Below are positions 46,162-55,926 of a DNA stretch of 64,000 bases, piece after piece (the first letter of the stretch is position 1; each line of letters opens with the position of its first letter). Location: positions 1,116,001-1,180,000 of the forward strand of contig NZ_JBAKFF010000001.1 of the NCBI RefSeq assembly GCF_040838345.1, in the 5' to 3' direction. The notes under the pieces are model-generated. The model did no database searches. It saw only the letters and a program-made list of their open reading frames with translations, and had not been told where the DNA came from. The position numbers were made by a program, and so were the translations under genes. The DNA is from Spiribacter sp. 1M189. GTDB lineage: Bacteria > Pseudomonadota > Gammaproteobacteria > Nitrococcales > Nitrococcaceae.

Positions 46162-47201
46162 AGCCCCAGAAGGGCGGCCAGCAGCGCCAGCGCGTGAACC
46201 CAGCCAACCCCCACCCAGGCGGGCAGCAGGCCGCTTCCCACCCAGTCGGCCGCGGTGTAGAGCAGATTGAAATAGATCATGAACAGCAGCACCGCCAGGA
46301 CCACCCGGCCGTAGCGGCCGCTGCGCGGGTCGGTACTGGCAAGCGGCAGGCTGCCCAGCGCCAGCACCAGGACCATCATCGGCAGGGAGAGCCGGAGCTG
46401 GAGCTCAGCCAGGGCGGGATCACCGCCATCGGCGAGCAATTGCCCGGGCGGCTGTGCATCGCGCCCGAGACCCGGTTCGACGGCCTCCGGCTCGGCGATG
46501 CGAACCCCATGCTCGGCATACTGCATCATCCGCCAGGCGGCCTGGCCCGGCTCGCCCTCATAGCGCCAGCCATCCTCCAGTACCAGGAACTCCCCCTGGC
46601 CCATGGCATTGATGGCACGGCGACCGCGCTCCGCCACCCAGATCTGATCGCCATCAGGCTGCGTCCGCTCCGCGAAGATCCCCTGTAGCTCGCCATCGTC
46701 GGCCACCCGGGCGACATAAACCGTGGTGTTGTCACCCAGCTCAATGAATCGGCCCGGCTGGACGCCGGCAAAGCGCGCCTGCTGCTGGGCATTGGCCAGT
46801 ACCCGATCGGCCTGGCGCTCGGCGGCGGGCCCCAGCGACATCGTCAGCATCGCCACCAGAACGGTCAGCGGCACCGCCACCGCGAAAATCCCACGATAGA
46901 TTTGCCATGGGCCAATCCCGCAGCCGGCCATGGCGGTCATTTCAGCGTCGCGATAGAGCCGGCCAAGTGCCAGCACCACACCGAGGAAGAAGCTCCCCGG
47001 CAGCACCACCCCGAGGTTGGCGGCGGCCTTGAGCCCGAGCAGCGTGAAAATGACATTGGCGGGGATATCACCGCTCGCGGCGTCCGCCATGAACTGCACC
47101 AGGCGATTGGTGAGCAGAACGACCACCAGCACCACCGTCACGGCCAGCCAGGCGAGCAGCACTTCGCGCAGCAGATAGCGCGTCAGGCGGGTCAGCCCCA
47201 C
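46119..47201 (-). CDS. lptF: LPS export ABC transporter permease LptF
   Basis: Partner permease of LptG in LPS export. From the GTG at 47201 it has 360 residues (VGLTRLTRYLLREVLLAWLA), with six helices around a periplasmic domain, as for LptG. Longer in-frame starts reach 47384 but overlap holC and encode a non-conserved, Arg-rich leader, so the GTG is preferred; its ribosome site is weak. It diverges from holC. In many gammaproteobacteria pepA lies between lptF and holC, but it is absent here. Confidence 0.9.
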   Translation of the reverse strand: MGLTRLTRYLLREVLLAWLAVTVVLVVVLLTNRLVQFMADAASGDIPANVIFTLLGLKAAANLGVVLPGSFFLGVVLALGRLYRDAEMTAMAGCGIGPWQIYRGIFAVAVPLTVLVAMLTMSLGPAAERQADRVLANAQQQARFAGVQPGRFIELGDNTTVYVARVADDGELQGIFAERTQPDGDQIWVAERGRRAINAMGQGEFLVLEDGWRYEGEPGQAAWRMMQYAEHGVRIAEPEAVEPGLGRDAQPPGQLLADGGDPALAELQLRLSLPMMVLVLALGSLPLASTDPRSGRYGRVVLAVLLFMIYFNLLYTAADWVGSGLLPAWVGVGWVHALALLAALLGLWTRLGVRWRRWAV

Positions 47202-47305
47202 GACAGCGCCCCGGCGGCTGCGGTAACCTTCACCCGTTTGTGCAATGCGATCGTTCCCATGCCAGCCGATCCTCGGAGCGTCATGGTACAGCGCCGGAGC
47301 CGATG

Positions 47306-47722
47306 ATGCCGCGCATCGATTTCTACATCCTCGCCGCCGAAGGCATCGCCGGTCGGGAGCATTTCTGCTGCCGACTGGCGGCACGCGCCTGGCGCGAGGG
47401 GCTGGATGTGCATATCCGCACCGCCGACGAGGCCATGAGCGAGCGCATCGACGAGGCCCTGTGGACCTTCGATGAGGCGAGCTTCATCCCCCATGGCCGG
47501 GAGCCACTGGACGGCGACAATCCTATCGTCATCGCCCCGACACCGGCCCCCGGCGCGCTGGTGATCAACCTCGCCGATTCCCTCCCCGAGGACTGGACCG
47601 AACGCCAGCGCGTCGCCGAGATCATCAGCGCCGACGCCGCGACCCGCAGGGCGGGACGCGAGCGCTACCGCGACTACCAGCAGGCGGGTGCGGAACCCGG
47701 CACCCACCACATCGATCACTAG
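47306..47722 (+). CDS. holC: DNA polymerase III subunit chi
   Basis: 138-residue clamp-loader accessory that contacts SSB. It begins MPRIDFYILAAEGIAGREHF and has the HolC landmarks CRLAARAWREGLDVHI, DEALWTFDEASFIPHG and LVINLADSLP. The second of two adjacent ATGs (47303 and 47306) is 6 nt from GGAG and is preferred. valS follows 15 bp later, the conserved holC-valS pair. Confidence 0.92.
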   Translation: MPRIDFYILAAEGIAGREHFCCRLAARAWREGLDVHIRTADEAMSERIDEALWTFDEASFIPHGREPLDGDNPIVIAPTPAPGALVINLADSLPEDWTERQRVAEIISADAATRRAGRERYRDYQQAGAEPGTHHIDH

Positions 47723-47737
47723 GAGCCACTGCCGCCC

Positions 47738-50539
47738 ATGGACAAGACCTACAATCCCGCCAGCATTGAACCCCATTGGTATGCCACCTGGGAGCGCAAC
47801 GGGCATTTCCGCCCCGCGGGCAAAGGCAACCCCTACTGCATCATGATCCCGCCACCCAACGTCACCGGCACCCTGCACATGGGCCATGCCTTCCAGGACA
47901 CCCTGATGGACATTCTGGCGCGCTACCATCGCATGCGCGGCGACAACACGCTCTGGCAGCCAGGCACGGACCACGCCGGCATCGCCACGCAGATGGTCGT
48001 CGAGCGGCAGCTCAACGCCGAGGGCACCGATCGCCATGCGCTCGGCCGCGCCGCCTTCGTTGAGAAGATCTGGGAGTGGAAGGCGCAGTCCGGCGGCACC
48101 ATCCAGAACCAGATGCGCCGGCTCGGGACCTCGGTGGACTGGTCGCGCGAGCGCTTCACCATGGACGAGGGCCTCTCGGCGGCAGTCCGCGAGGTCTTTG
48201 TGCGACTGCATGACGAGGGACTGATCTATCGCGGCCAGCGCCTGGTCAACTGGGACCCCGTGCTGCAGACCGCCGTCTCCGATCTGGAGGTGGAATCGAG
48301 CGAGGAACAGGGCTCGATCTGGAAACTCCGCTACCCCCTCGCCGATGGCGGTGAACACCTGGTGGTGGCGACGACACGCCCGGAGACCATGCTCGGCGAC
48401 ACCGCCGTGGCGGTGAATCCCGAGGACGAGCGCTTCCGCCATCTGGTGGGCCGCCACGTCAGACTCCCCCTGGTCGGCCGGGAGATCCCCATCGTCGCCG
48501 ACGAGTACGTCGACCCAGCATTCGGCACCGGCTGCCTGAAGATCACCCCGGCGCATGACTTCAACGACTACGAGGTCGGCCAGCGCCATGGCTGTGAGCC
48601 GATCAACATCTTCACCGAGGCGGCCCGGGTCAACGGCAACGCCCCCGAGGCCTACCGCGGCCTGGATCGCTACGAGGCCCGCGAACGCATCGTGGCGGAT
48701 TTCGAGGCCGCCGGCCTGCTCGAGGGCATTGAGCCACATAAACTTATGGTCCCGCGCTGTGACCGCACCGGTGTGGTGGTCGAGCCCTACCTCACCCACC
48801 AGTGGTTCGTCGACCTCACCCGCGAGGTGCAGGAAGACGGCCGCCCCGGCGGCTGGGCGGAAATCACCCGCCCGGCCATCCAGGCCGTTCGCCAGGGCGA
48901 CATCCGCTTCGTCCCCGAGAACTGGAGCAAGACCTATTACAACTGGCTCGAGGATATCCAGGACTGGTGCATCAGCCGCCAGCTCTGGTGGGGGCATCGT
49001 ATCCCCGCCTGGTACGACGGGCAGGGCGCGGTCTACGTCGGCCATGACGAGGCCGATGTGCGCCGTCGCAACGGGCTCGACGACACCGTGACCCTCACCC
49101 AGGACGAGGATGTGCTCGATACCTGGTTCTCCTCGGCGCTGTGGCCCTTCTCCACGCTGGGCTGGCCGGAGGAGACGCCGGAGCTCGCCACCTTCTATCC
49201 CACCAGCGTGCTGGTCACCGGCTTTGACATCATCTTCTTCTGGGTCGCCCGGATGATCATGATGGGCTTGAAGTTCCGCGGTGACGTGCCGTTCCGCGAG
49301 GTCTACATCCACGGCCTGGTGCGGGATTCCGAAGGGGCGAAGATGTCGAAGTCGAAGGGCAACGTCCTCGACCCCATCGATATCGTCGATGGCATCGATC
49401 TTGAGTCGCTGGTGGCCAAGCGCACCACCGGGCTCATGCAGCCCCAGCGCGCGCCCGCCATCGAAAAGCAGACCCGCAGGGCATTCCCCGAAGGCATTGC
49501 CGCGCACGGCACCGATGCCCTGCGGTTTACCTTCGCCAGCCTCGCCACCACCGGCCGCGACGTGGTGTTCGATATGGGCCGCGTCGATGGCTATCGCAAC
49601 TTCTGCAACAAGCTCTGGAACGCGGCGCGTTATGTGTTGATGAACACCGAGGGAAAGGACTGCGGCAGTGGCGACGGCGGGATCGAGCTCGGCACCGCCG
49701 AGCGCTGGATCATCTCGCGCTTGCAGCGGACCGAGCGTGCGGTCGCCGAGGCCATCGAAGGCTATCGCATGGACCAGGCGGCGCAGGCCATCTATGAATT
49801 CACCTGGGACGAGTACTGCGACTGGTATCTCGAGCTCAGCAAGCCGACGCTGCAGGGCGATGCCGATCCGGCCCGCGCGCGGGGTACGCGCCAGACACTG
49901 GTCCGGGTCCTCGAGGCGCTGCTGCGGCTGGCGCACCCGATCATGCCGTTCATCACCGAGGAGATCTGGCAGCGCGTGGCGCCGCTCGCCGGCGTTGATG
50001 GCGACACGGTCATGACCCGGCCCTTCCCGGTGGCGGAGGCCGGCCGCGAGGATCCCGCCGCGGAGGCGGAGATCGACTGGATGCAGCGCTTCATCCTCGG
50101 CATCCGGCGCATCCGCGGGGAGATGGACATCGCCCCGGGCAAGCCGCTGCCGGTGCTGCTGCAGAATGCCGCCGACCTCGACCGACAGCGCCTGCAACGC
50201 CATCGCGCCGAGCTCGACTTCCTCGCCCGGCTTGAGTCGGTCACCGTGCTGGAGGCCGGCGAGGAGGCGCCGGAGTCGGCCCTGGCACTGGTCGACGAGC
50301 TGGAAGTGCGCGTCCCCATGGCCGGCCTCATTGACAAGGCCGCCGAGCTCGCGCGGCTCGACAAGGAGCGCCGGCGCCTCGGCGACGATCTCGCGCGCAC
50401 CGAGGGCAAGTTGGCCAACGAGGCCTTCGTCAGCCGGGCCCCGGCCGATGTCGTCCAGCGTGAGCGCGACAAGCTGGCCGAGGGGCGCTCGGCGCTGGAG
50501 CGCATCGACGAGCAGATGGCCCGCATCGAGCGGCTCTAG
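47738..50539 (+). CDS. valS: Valyl-tRNA synthetase
   Basis: 933-residue class I synthetase. HIGH is [15 protein letters not shown] (about 38-52), KMSKS is [13 protein letters not shown], and the CP1 editing domain lies between, including [13 protein letters not shown]. An anticodon-binding domain and a C-terminal coiled coil ([12 protein letters not shown]) complete the standard length. The stop overlaps the convergent permease stop in CTAG. Confidence 0.97.
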   Translation: MDKTYNPASIEPHWYATWERNGHFRPAGKGNPYCIMIPPPNVTGTLHMGHAFQDTLMDILARYHRMRGDNTLWQPGTDHAGIATQMVVERQLNAEGTDRHALGRAAFVEKIWEWKAQSGGTIQNQMRRLGTSVDWSRERFTMDEGLSAAVREVFVRLHDEGLIYRGQRLVNWDPVLQTAVSDLEVESSEEQGSIWKLRYPLADGGEHLVVATTRPETMLGDTAVAVNPEDERFRHLVGRHVRLPLVGREIPIVADEYVDPAFGTGCLKITPAHDFNDYEVGQRHGCEPINIFTEAARVNGNAPEAYRGLDRYEARERIVADFEAAGLLEGIEPHKLMVPRCDRTGVVVEPYLTHQWFVDLTREVQEDGRPGGWAEITRPAIQAVRQGDIRFVPENWSKTYYNWLEDIQDWCISRQLWWGHRIPAWYDGQGAVYVGHDEADVRRRNGLDDTVTLTQDEDVLDTWFSSALWPFSTLGWPEETPELATFYPTSVLVTGFDIIFFWVARMIMMGLKFRGDVPFREVYIHGLVRDSEGAKMSKSKGNVLDPIDIVDGIDLESLVAKRTTGLMQPQRAPAIEKQTRRAFPEGIAAHGTDALRFTFASLATTGRDVVFDMGRVDGYRNFCNKLWNAARYVLMNTEGKDCGSGDGGIELGTAERWIISRLQRTERAVAEAIEGYRMDQAAQAIYEFTWDEYCDWYLELSKPTLQGDADPARARGTRQTLVRVLEALLRLAHPIMPFITEEIWQRVAPLAGVDGDTVMTRPFPVAEAGREDPAAEAEIDWMQRFILGIRRIRGEMDIAPGKPLPVLLQNAADLDRQRLQRHRAELDFLARLESVTVLEAGEEAPESALALVDELEVRVPMAGLIDKAAELARLDKERRRLGDDLARTEGKLANEAFVSRAPADVVQRERDKLAEGRSALERIDEQMARIERL

Positions 50540-51195
50540 CGCAGGTAGGTTTCGTCGTCGAAGCTTCGAACCCAGTCGGGCTGATAGACGGCGAGCGCCG
50601 TCATCACCCCGCCGTTGATAAAGCCCTCGGGGAATAGCACCAGCGGCAGCAGCGCAAGATAGTCACGCTGGATGGCCCAGCCGGGTTGCAGGCCGAGGAG
50701 GGCAATGAGCGCGGCGGAGACAAGGATGGGCGCCGCCAGGGCCAGCATGCCGCCAACAAAACCGCTACCGAGGAAGAAAATGAACGGGTTGGGTGGCAGC
50801 AGGCGGCGCAGCAGCCGGTGCGATCCGTCGGCCACCCACACCGGGAGCACCGCCAGTAGCAGCCCCTGGTAACCGGCCATCAGGACATCGGTCTGACCGG
50901 CCATGATCGTCATCAGCAGCGCGCCGGCGCCGGCCATCATGGCAAGCGCCGGCCCGAACACCAGCACCAGGCTCGCCGTGCCGAGCAGATGCAGTGTGAG
51001 GCCTTCGCGCACACCGACCTGCATGCTCCAGAGCAACCCTGCCAGTGCCGTCGCCGCGATGAATACCGTCACCAGCCCATTGGCCCGCAATATCCGCCAG
51101 GGCGCGCGCCACGCCGCACGGCCGATGATCAGGCCAAAGACCGTCAGCAGCCCCCAGGCAATCCAGGACGGCAGACTGTCCGCGGCCAGGTTCAT
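50536..51195 (-). CDS. CbiM-like / energy-coupling factor type membrane protein
   Basis: 219-residue integral membrane protein with about seven helices. The segment [20 protein letters not shown] resembles the CbiM family of cobalt/nickel ECF permeases, and [17 protein letters not shown] is a common C-terminal motif in the gammaproteobacterial branch. No CbiN, CbiQ or CbiO partner is nearby, so it may work alone or be an orphan subunit. It precedes no transporter genes. Substrate is unknown. Confidence 0.65.
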   Translation of the reverse strand: MNLAADSLPSWIAWGLLTVFGLIIGRAAWRAPWRILRANGLVTVFIAATALAGLLWSMQVGVREGLTLHLLGTASLVLVFGPALAMMAGAGALLMTIMAGQTDVLMAGYQGLLLAVLPVWVADGSHRLLRRLLPPNPFIFFLGSGFVGGMLALAAPILVSAALIALLGLQPGWAIQRDYLALLPLVLFPEGFINGGVMTALAVYQPDWVRSFDDETYLR

Positions 51196-51210
51196 GGTCG
51201 ACTCGGCTCC

Positions 51211-52374
51211 CTAGCCACCACGCCACCAGGGCTGGCCATGAACGCTCAGGCGCCCCTCGTCCATCGATACCTCCAGCCGCCATTGGTCATCCTGCCGTTG
51301 GAGAACACCGAAGGCCTGGAGTTGCCGCAGCCACGTCGACTGCTCCGCGGGGAGCGCCTGAATCAGCGCCTCGTCGATGGCCATCGAGGCATCCAGCCGC
51401 AGCGCCGACCACAACGCCATACCGCCGGCCCCTGCGCGCAACCGATCGGCCATCCGCGGTTGAACCTGCAGGTCAGCCCTGGCGCTCAGGCCCACGCCGG
51501 CGTCGTCACCGAGCTGCAGGCGGGTGAGCGTGGCCCGGGGGCCGGTCTCGGCAAGCAGTGCCAGCGCGTCCGCGCTGCCCTGCCGGCCCAGCGCGACCAC
51601 GCCCGCCGGCGATAGCCGCTCGAGCGCCAGCGCGAGGCCGCCGCGCAGGACCGGCAGGCCGGCCACGGCAAGCCGGGTCCAGTCGAGGCCCGCCGTCGCA
51701 TCGATTAACCCGGCCTCGAGCCGGCCCTCGGCGTCGCCCTGCAGGCCCTCCAGCCGCAGCAGCTCATCGCCCCCGGCGGCTCCCAGGGTGAGCCCTGACC
51801 CATCCAGCGACGCCGTCAGGCGACGATCATCGGCCGTGTAGTCCGATTCAAAGCGCAGTGGCTCAAGGCGCAGGCGCAGCGTCCCCTCAGGATCCAACGG
51901 TCCCGTCAGCACCTTGGTCTGAACCGTCAGCGATTGTCGGCCAAGTCCAATACGACCACGGATTTGCACGCTTCGCTCACTGCCACCCAGTCGGTCAAAG
52001 GGCTCAGCGAGTGCACCGACCGGTTGTAGGTAACCATCGAACGACACGCCGCGCCAGCCGTGCTGAACCGTCTGAACGAGCTTCAGCTTAACGGGACCGG
52101 GTGGCAGGGCGAGAGCGGTCCGCAGGCCGGCGTCCAGGACTGAGGCCGGCAGCTCGACCCGGGAGAGCGTCCGGGCGGTAAAGACGCCCCGCTGATAGTC
52201 GATCACCGCCGCGCCCGCCCGGTTGTTGGCAGCAGCTAGCGAGGAATCCAGCCAGGCAACCTGGTCACGCCAGTGCCTCTCCGCCTGCCAGCCATTGAAT
52301 GCCGGGACCGCTGTGGCAAGCGCCCCGAGCAGGATCAGTGCGCCCGCTATCCCCCGGCGCCATCGCTTTTTCAT
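51211..52374 (-). CDS. DUF945 (YdgA-like) family protein
   Basis: 387-residue protein with one N-terminal membrane helix (about 8-27) and a large periplasmic region. It resembles the DUF945/YdgA family: WLDSSLAAANN, DYQRGVFTARTLSRVEL and VQHGWRGVSFDG at the start. Members are associated with the inner membrane, and their role is not defined. The start at 52374 (MKKRWRRG) has GGAG 6 nt upstream; an in-frame start at 52389 is less likely. It lies 15 bp from the CbiM-like gene on the same strand. Confidence 0.75.
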   Translation of the reverse strand: MKKRWRRGIAGALILLGALATAVPAFNGWQAERHWRDQVAWLDSSLAAANNRAGAAVIDYQRGVFTARTLSRVELPASVLDAGLRTALALPPGPVKLKLVQTVQHGWRGVSFDGYLQPVGALAEPFDRLGGSERSVQIRGRIGLGRQSLTVQTKVLTGPLDPEGTLRLRLEPLRFESDYTADDRRLTASLDGSGLTLGAAGGDELLRLEGLQGDAEGRLEAGLIDATAGLDWTRLAVAGLPVLRGGLALALERLSPAGVVALGRQGSADALALLAETGPRATLTRLQLGDDAGVGLSARADLQVQPRMADRLRAGAGGMALWSALRLDASMAIDEALIQALPAEQSTWLRQLQAFGVLQRQDDQWRLEVSMDEGRLSVHGQPWWRGG

Positions 52375-52449
52375 CGGCAACTCCGACACGCGCCAATCAT
52401 CAGCTCTGCATCATGCCCGGCGCAGCGCCGATTGCCCAGCCAGCCCTGT

Positions 52450-52478
52450 TTGCACCAGAGCATACCGGCCGGCATACT
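52450..52478 (+). promoter_or_regulatory. Promoter of the TPP riboswitch/transporter transcript
   Basis: TTGCAC (52450-52455), 17-bp spacer, CATACT (52473-52478). The leader would start near 52485 and consist almost only of the riboswitch. Confidence 0.6.
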
Positions 52479-52505
52479 CGCCCGTGCTGAACAATCTGAA
52501 CCCAC

Positions 52506-52591
52506 GTCGCCAGGGGAGTCTTCGGACTGAGAGTGCGCATCGCGCTGACCCTGGAACCTGAACCGGATCATACCGGCGGAGGAAGTGCGAC
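52506..52591 (+). promoter_or_regulatory. TPP (THI-box) riboswitch overlapping the ribosome binding site
   Basis: All TPP aptamer helices can be drawn. P1 is GTCGC (52506-52510) with GCGAC (52587-52591). P2 is CAGGG (52511-52515) with CCCTG (52549-52553). P3 is AGTC-TTCG-GACT (52517-52528). A small extra stem GCGC/GCGC lies at 52535-52545. P4 is CCT (52557-52559) with AGG (52580-52582), and P5 is CCGG (52563-52566) with CCGG (52573-52576). The conserved CTGAGAG and GAACCTGAACCGGATCATAC elements are present. The ribosome site GGAGGA (52578-52583) is inside the aptamer, and the P1 3' strand touches the ATG at 52592. This implies direct translational shut-off by TPP. Confidence 0.93.
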
Positions 52592-53983
52592 ATGCCTGCC
52601 CTGACCATGGCGGCGATCGCCGCTGCATTGCTTGTTTTCATCGGCCTCGGACTGCGCGCCCGGCATACGGCCGGACTCGACGACTATCTCACCGCCCGAC
52701 GCTCGCAGAGCGGCACCACCGTGGGCCTCTCCTTCCTCGCCTCCGGGATGGGCGCCTGGATCCTCTTCGCACCACCTGAGGTCGGCGCTTTCGTGGGCCC
52801 GGTCGCGGTGGCCGGCTACGCCCTCGGCTCGGCCCTGCCGTTCATCATCCTCGGCCTGCTGGGGCCGGCCATCCGCCGGCGCCTGCCCAGCGGCCGAAGC
52901 CTGACCGAGTTCACGGCCAGCCGCTTCGGGAACGGGTTCCGATACTGGGTCGCCGCGCTGTCCGTGCTCTACATGCTCTGCTTCCTGGCCGCGGAACTGA
53001 CGGCCATTGGCGCCATCACCAGCCTGCTCTCCGGCGTCGATGGGCAGTACGTGATCATCGCGGTGGCGGTGGCCACCCTGCTCTACACGGCGATGGGCGG
53101 CCTGCGCGCCAGCCTCGTCACCGATCGCTGGCAGGCCTGGCTGCTGATCGCGTTGATCGGCGTGGTGAGTTACGGCGCACTGGGTCTGGCGCCGGCGGGC
53201 GCGACACCCTCGGCGGGTCACTTCCCCTCGCCGGGACTGGGCACCGGGCTGTCGGTGGCCGCGACGCTGATCATTGCGGTCACCGCCGCCAATCTCTTCC
53301 ATCAGGGCTATTGGCAGCGGGTCTGGGCGGCCCGGGACGATCAGTCCCTGCGCCGCGGTGCCCTACTGGGCGGCGCGGCCACCATTGTCGTCGTCGCAAT
53401 TCTGGGCGGTGCCGGGGTCCTCGCCGCGGTCCGCGGACTCGATCTGGGAACGCCGCCGATTCCCTTCTTCGCCCTCCTCGGCGATGCGCCCGGCTGGCTC
53501 ACGCTACCGGCACTGGTTCTGGCGATCACGCTGGTGGCCTCCTCGGTGGATACGCTGCAGAACGCGCTGGTCTCGCTGGGCGTGACCGAGACCGGCCGGA
53601 TGGGTCTGAGCGGCGCGCGCTGGCTCACAGCCCTGCTCATGCTGCCGGTGGTCGCACTTGCCCTGCAGGACATCTCTGTGCTGCGACTCTTCCTGATCGC
53701 GGATCTGCTCTGCGCGACCGCCGTGGTCCCGCTGCTGAGCGGGTTGTCCGATCGCGTGCCGCCCAGGGCGGCCATTACCGGGGCAATTGCCGGACTCGTC
53801 GGCGCGGTGATCCCGGGGAGCCTCAGCGGTGGCTCGATCGCCGCCGGCCTGCTGGCCGCCAGCTTTCCCGGCGCGACGCCGACACTGGCGCCGTTTCTGG
53901 GCGCATTGCTGGGCTCGGCCGCGATCACATGGCTGGTAGCGCGCCTCGCCCCTGCTAGCCGGCCTGGCTCAGTACCAGGTTGA
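52592..53983 (+). CDS. Sodium:solute symporter, putative thiamine or precursor transporter
   Basis: 463-residue SSS-family (COG0591-like) transporter with 12-13 predicted helices. Family features include LDDYLTARRSQSG, ASGMGAWILFAPPEVGA and GGLRASLVTDRWQAW. The TPP riboswitch that carries its ribosome binding site predicts induction when thiamine diphosphate is scarce, hence import of thiamine, HMP or another precursor. This functional call comes from the regulation; the protein family alone would allow many substrates. Sodium coupling would suit a halophile. The 3' end overlaps the DUF2970 gene by 29 bp. Confidence 0.85.
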   Translation: MPALTMAAIAAALLVFIGLGLRARHTAGLDDYLTARRSQSGTTVGLSFLASGMGAWILFAPPEVGAFVGPVAVAGYALGSALPFIILGLLGPAIRRRLPSGRSLTEFTASRFGNGFRYWVAALSVLYMLCFLAAELTAIGAITSLLSGVDGQYVIIAVAVATLLYTAMGGLRASLVTDRWQAWLLIALIGVVSYGALGLAPAGATPSAGHFPSPGLGTGLSVAATLIIAVTAANLFHQGYWQRVWAARDDQSLRRGALLGGAATIVVVAILGGAGVLAAVRGLDLGTPPIPFFALLGDAPGWLTLPALVLAITLVASSVDTLQNALVSLGVTETGRMGLSGARWLTALLMLPVVALALQDISVLRLFLIADLLCATAVVPLLSGLSDRVPPRAAITGAIAGLVGAVIPGSLSGGSIAAGLLAASFPGATPTLAPFLGALLGSAAITWLVARLAPASRPGSVPG

Positions 53984-54182
53984 CCACCACCAGCAGGCCC
54001 ACCACGAAGGCCACGGTGAACAGCAGCCCGGCAATGATGAAACTCGCCGCGCTGCCCTGGGTGAAGTCGCGGCGTCGCGCGTCTTCGGTCTGCACACCGA
54101 AGGCCGCCGCCGCAGTACTCTTGATCACCTGCCAGACCGACAGCCGCCGCTGCCTGTCTTGCGGCTCACCCGTATCCGTCAT
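53955..54182 (-). CDS. DUF2970 small membrane protein
   Basis: 75-residue protein with a conserved cytosolic segment (VWQVIKSTAAAAFGVQTEDA) and one C-terminal helix (about 46-70). It matches DUF2970, of unknown function. Its start overlaps the MFS gene stop by 4 bp, making it the last gene of that run. Confidence 0.75.
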   Translation of the reverse strand: MTDTGEPQDRQRRLSVWQVIKSTAAAAFGVQTEDARRRDFTQGSAASFIIAGLLFTVAFVVGLLVVVNLVLSQAG

Positions 54183-55438
54183 CTTCTCTCCCCTTCGACT
54201 GTGTCGACGCGCATCAACAGCAGCGCGCCGGCCATGAACAATACGATAAGCGCCAGCATTGAGTAGCGCACATCACCGAACCACACCCCGAGCAGGCCGA
54301 ATAGCGGCGGGCCGATGAGTGCCGCAAACTTGCCCAGTAGATTATAGAAGCCAAAGAACTCGCCGGCCCGCTCCGGCGGGATCAGCCCGGCATAGAACGA
54401 GCGGCTGAGCGCCTGCACACCGCCCTGCACCAGCCCCACCAGGGCCGCGATGGTGTAGAACTCCCAGGGGGCCTGTATGAAAGCGCCCCAGACGGCAATG
54501 CCGATGTACAGCGCGAGGCCGAGGAGGATACCGCGCCGGGCGCCGATGCGCTCACCCAGCGCCCCCATGGCGATGGCCGCGGGGAAGCCCACGAACTGGG
54601 TGATCAGCAACGCCACGATCAGATCATTCTGCTCGAAGCCGAGTGACCGCCCGTAGGCCACCGCCATGCGGATGGTGGTACCGACGCCGTCGATGTAGAG
54701 CCAGTAGGCGAGCAGGAAAATCCACACCGGACGATGCGCACGCAGATGGCTGAGCGTTGATCGGAGCTGTCGGAGCCCACCCGGAAGGGCCGCCGTCCGG
54801 GGCGCGGTACCCGCCGGTTCCGGCACACGGAATGCCAGCGGTAGGCTGAACACCGCCCACCACAGGCCGGTGACGACGAACGCGGCCAGGGCGGCGTCCA
54901 GCGCCGAGGCCAGGCCAAACCAACCGGGCCGCAGCACGGCGATCACGCAGCCGAGATACAGCAGCCCCCCACCCAGATAGCCGAGCCCGAAGCCGAAGCC
55001 GGACACCGCGTGCCAGCGCCGGCGCGGCGCAATCGCCACCAGCAGAGAATCGTAGAAGAGATTGGCGGCCATGAAGCCCACCGTGGCCAATACGAACAGC
55101 CCCGCCGCCAGCCACCACATGCCCGCCGGCACCAGTGCGAACAGCGCCGTGAGCGCCGCCGCCGGGAAGGCGAACAGGAGCAGCGCCCGTTTGCGCCGGC
55201 CGGCGCGGTCGGCCATGGCGCCGGCCAGGGGCGCGATGAGCACGATCACCAGACTGGCCAGCCCATTAGCCCAGCCGAGCCGTAGATTGGCCACCGATGG
55301 CTCGGCCGCGGCACTCCAGTAGTCCTGGAAGACAATCGGGAAGAGACCCGCCAGCACGACCGTCGCGAACCCCGAATTGGCCCAGTCGTAGAGCGCCCAG
55401 GCCCTGACGACCCGGCGCTGCTCGCGCGGCGCGCTCAT
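54179..55438 (-). CDS. MFS transporter, Atg22/UMF1-like
   Basis: 419-residue transporter with 12 predicted helices. It begins WALYDWANSGFATVVLAGLFP, the signature of the UMF1/Atg22-like MFS group; the related yeast protein effluxes amino acids from vacuoles. GDRAGRRKR-like ADRAGRRKRALLL follows helix 2. Substrate is unknown. It overlaps rimI and DUF2970 by 4 bp each. Confidence 0.85.
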   Translation of the reverse strand: MSAPREQRRVVRAWALYDWANSGFATVVLAGLFPIVFQDYWSAAAEPSVANLRLGWANGLASLVIVLIAPLAGAMADRAGRRKRALLLFAFPAAALTALFALVPAGMWWLAAGLFVLATVGFMAANLFYDSLLVAIAPRRRWHAVSGFGFGLGYLGGGLLYLGCVIAVLRPGWFGLASALDAALAAFVVTGLWWAVFSLPLAFRVPEPAGTAPRTAALPGGLRQLRSTLSHLRAHRPVWIFLLAYWLYIDGVGTTIRMAVAYGRSLGFEQNDLIVALLITQFVGFPAAIAMGALGERIGARRGILLGLALYIGIAVWGAFIQAPWEFYTIAALVGLVQGGVQALSRSFYAGLIPPERAGEFFGFYNLLGKFAALIGPPLFGLLGVWFGDVRYSMLALIVLFMAGALLLMRVDTVEGERR

Positions 55439-55926
55439 CGCCGCCCCGCCGGCGCAACCTCCCGCAGGTCATAACGCATGACCAGTGCATCCTCACGCCC
55501 CGTCTCCGACGGATAGTAATCGCGCCGTCGGCCGACCCGGCGAAAGCCGGTGCTCATGTACAGATGGACCGCCGGCGAGTTGCTAGGCCGGACTTCGAGG
55601 AATACCGATTCGGCGCCGAGACGCTCGGCCTGCTCCAGTGAGCGCTCGAGCAGCGCCCGGCCCAGGCCCTGGTTGTGCCAGTCGGGATGGACCGCGATGT
55701 TGAGCACATGGGCCTCGCCCGGCCCCATGGCCAGGATGAAGTGACCGACGACACGGTCGGTGGCCAACTGCACCCAGCACTCGTAGCCCATGCGCAGGCA
55801 GTCGCGGAAGATATTCAGTGTCCAGGGATAGTCGTAGGCGCTCGATTCCACCTGGTGGACCGCGGCGACATCACGCGGGCGCATGGGCCGGATCACCGGC
55901 AGGAAGTCGGCCGGCGCGGTTGTCAT
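55435..55926 (-). CDS. rimI: Ribosomal-protein-alanine N-acetyltransferase
   Basis: 163-residue GNAT enzyme that acetylates the N-terminus of S18. It has IRPMRPRDVAAVHQVESSAY, the acetyl-CoA loop VHPDWHNQGLGRALLE, and FLEVRPSNSPAVHLYMSTGF, all typical of RimI. It overlaps the upstream UDG gene and downstream MFS gene by 4 bp each. Confidence 0.92.
   Translation of the reverse strand: MTTAPADFLPVIRPMRPRDVAAVHQVESSAYDYPWTLNIFRDCLRMGYECWVQLATDRVVGHFILAMGPGEAHVLNIAVHPDWHNQGLGRALLERSLEQAERLGAESVFLEVRPSNSPAVHLYMSTGFRRVGRRRDYYPSETGREDALVMRYDLREVAPAGRR

Noticed and set aside
47192-50203. 1003-codon open frame on the minus strand
   Set aside because: It lies antisense to valS, which has full synthetase motifs. 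Its sequence is His/Gln/Arg-rich with no domain; it is a by-product of GC-rich codon bias.
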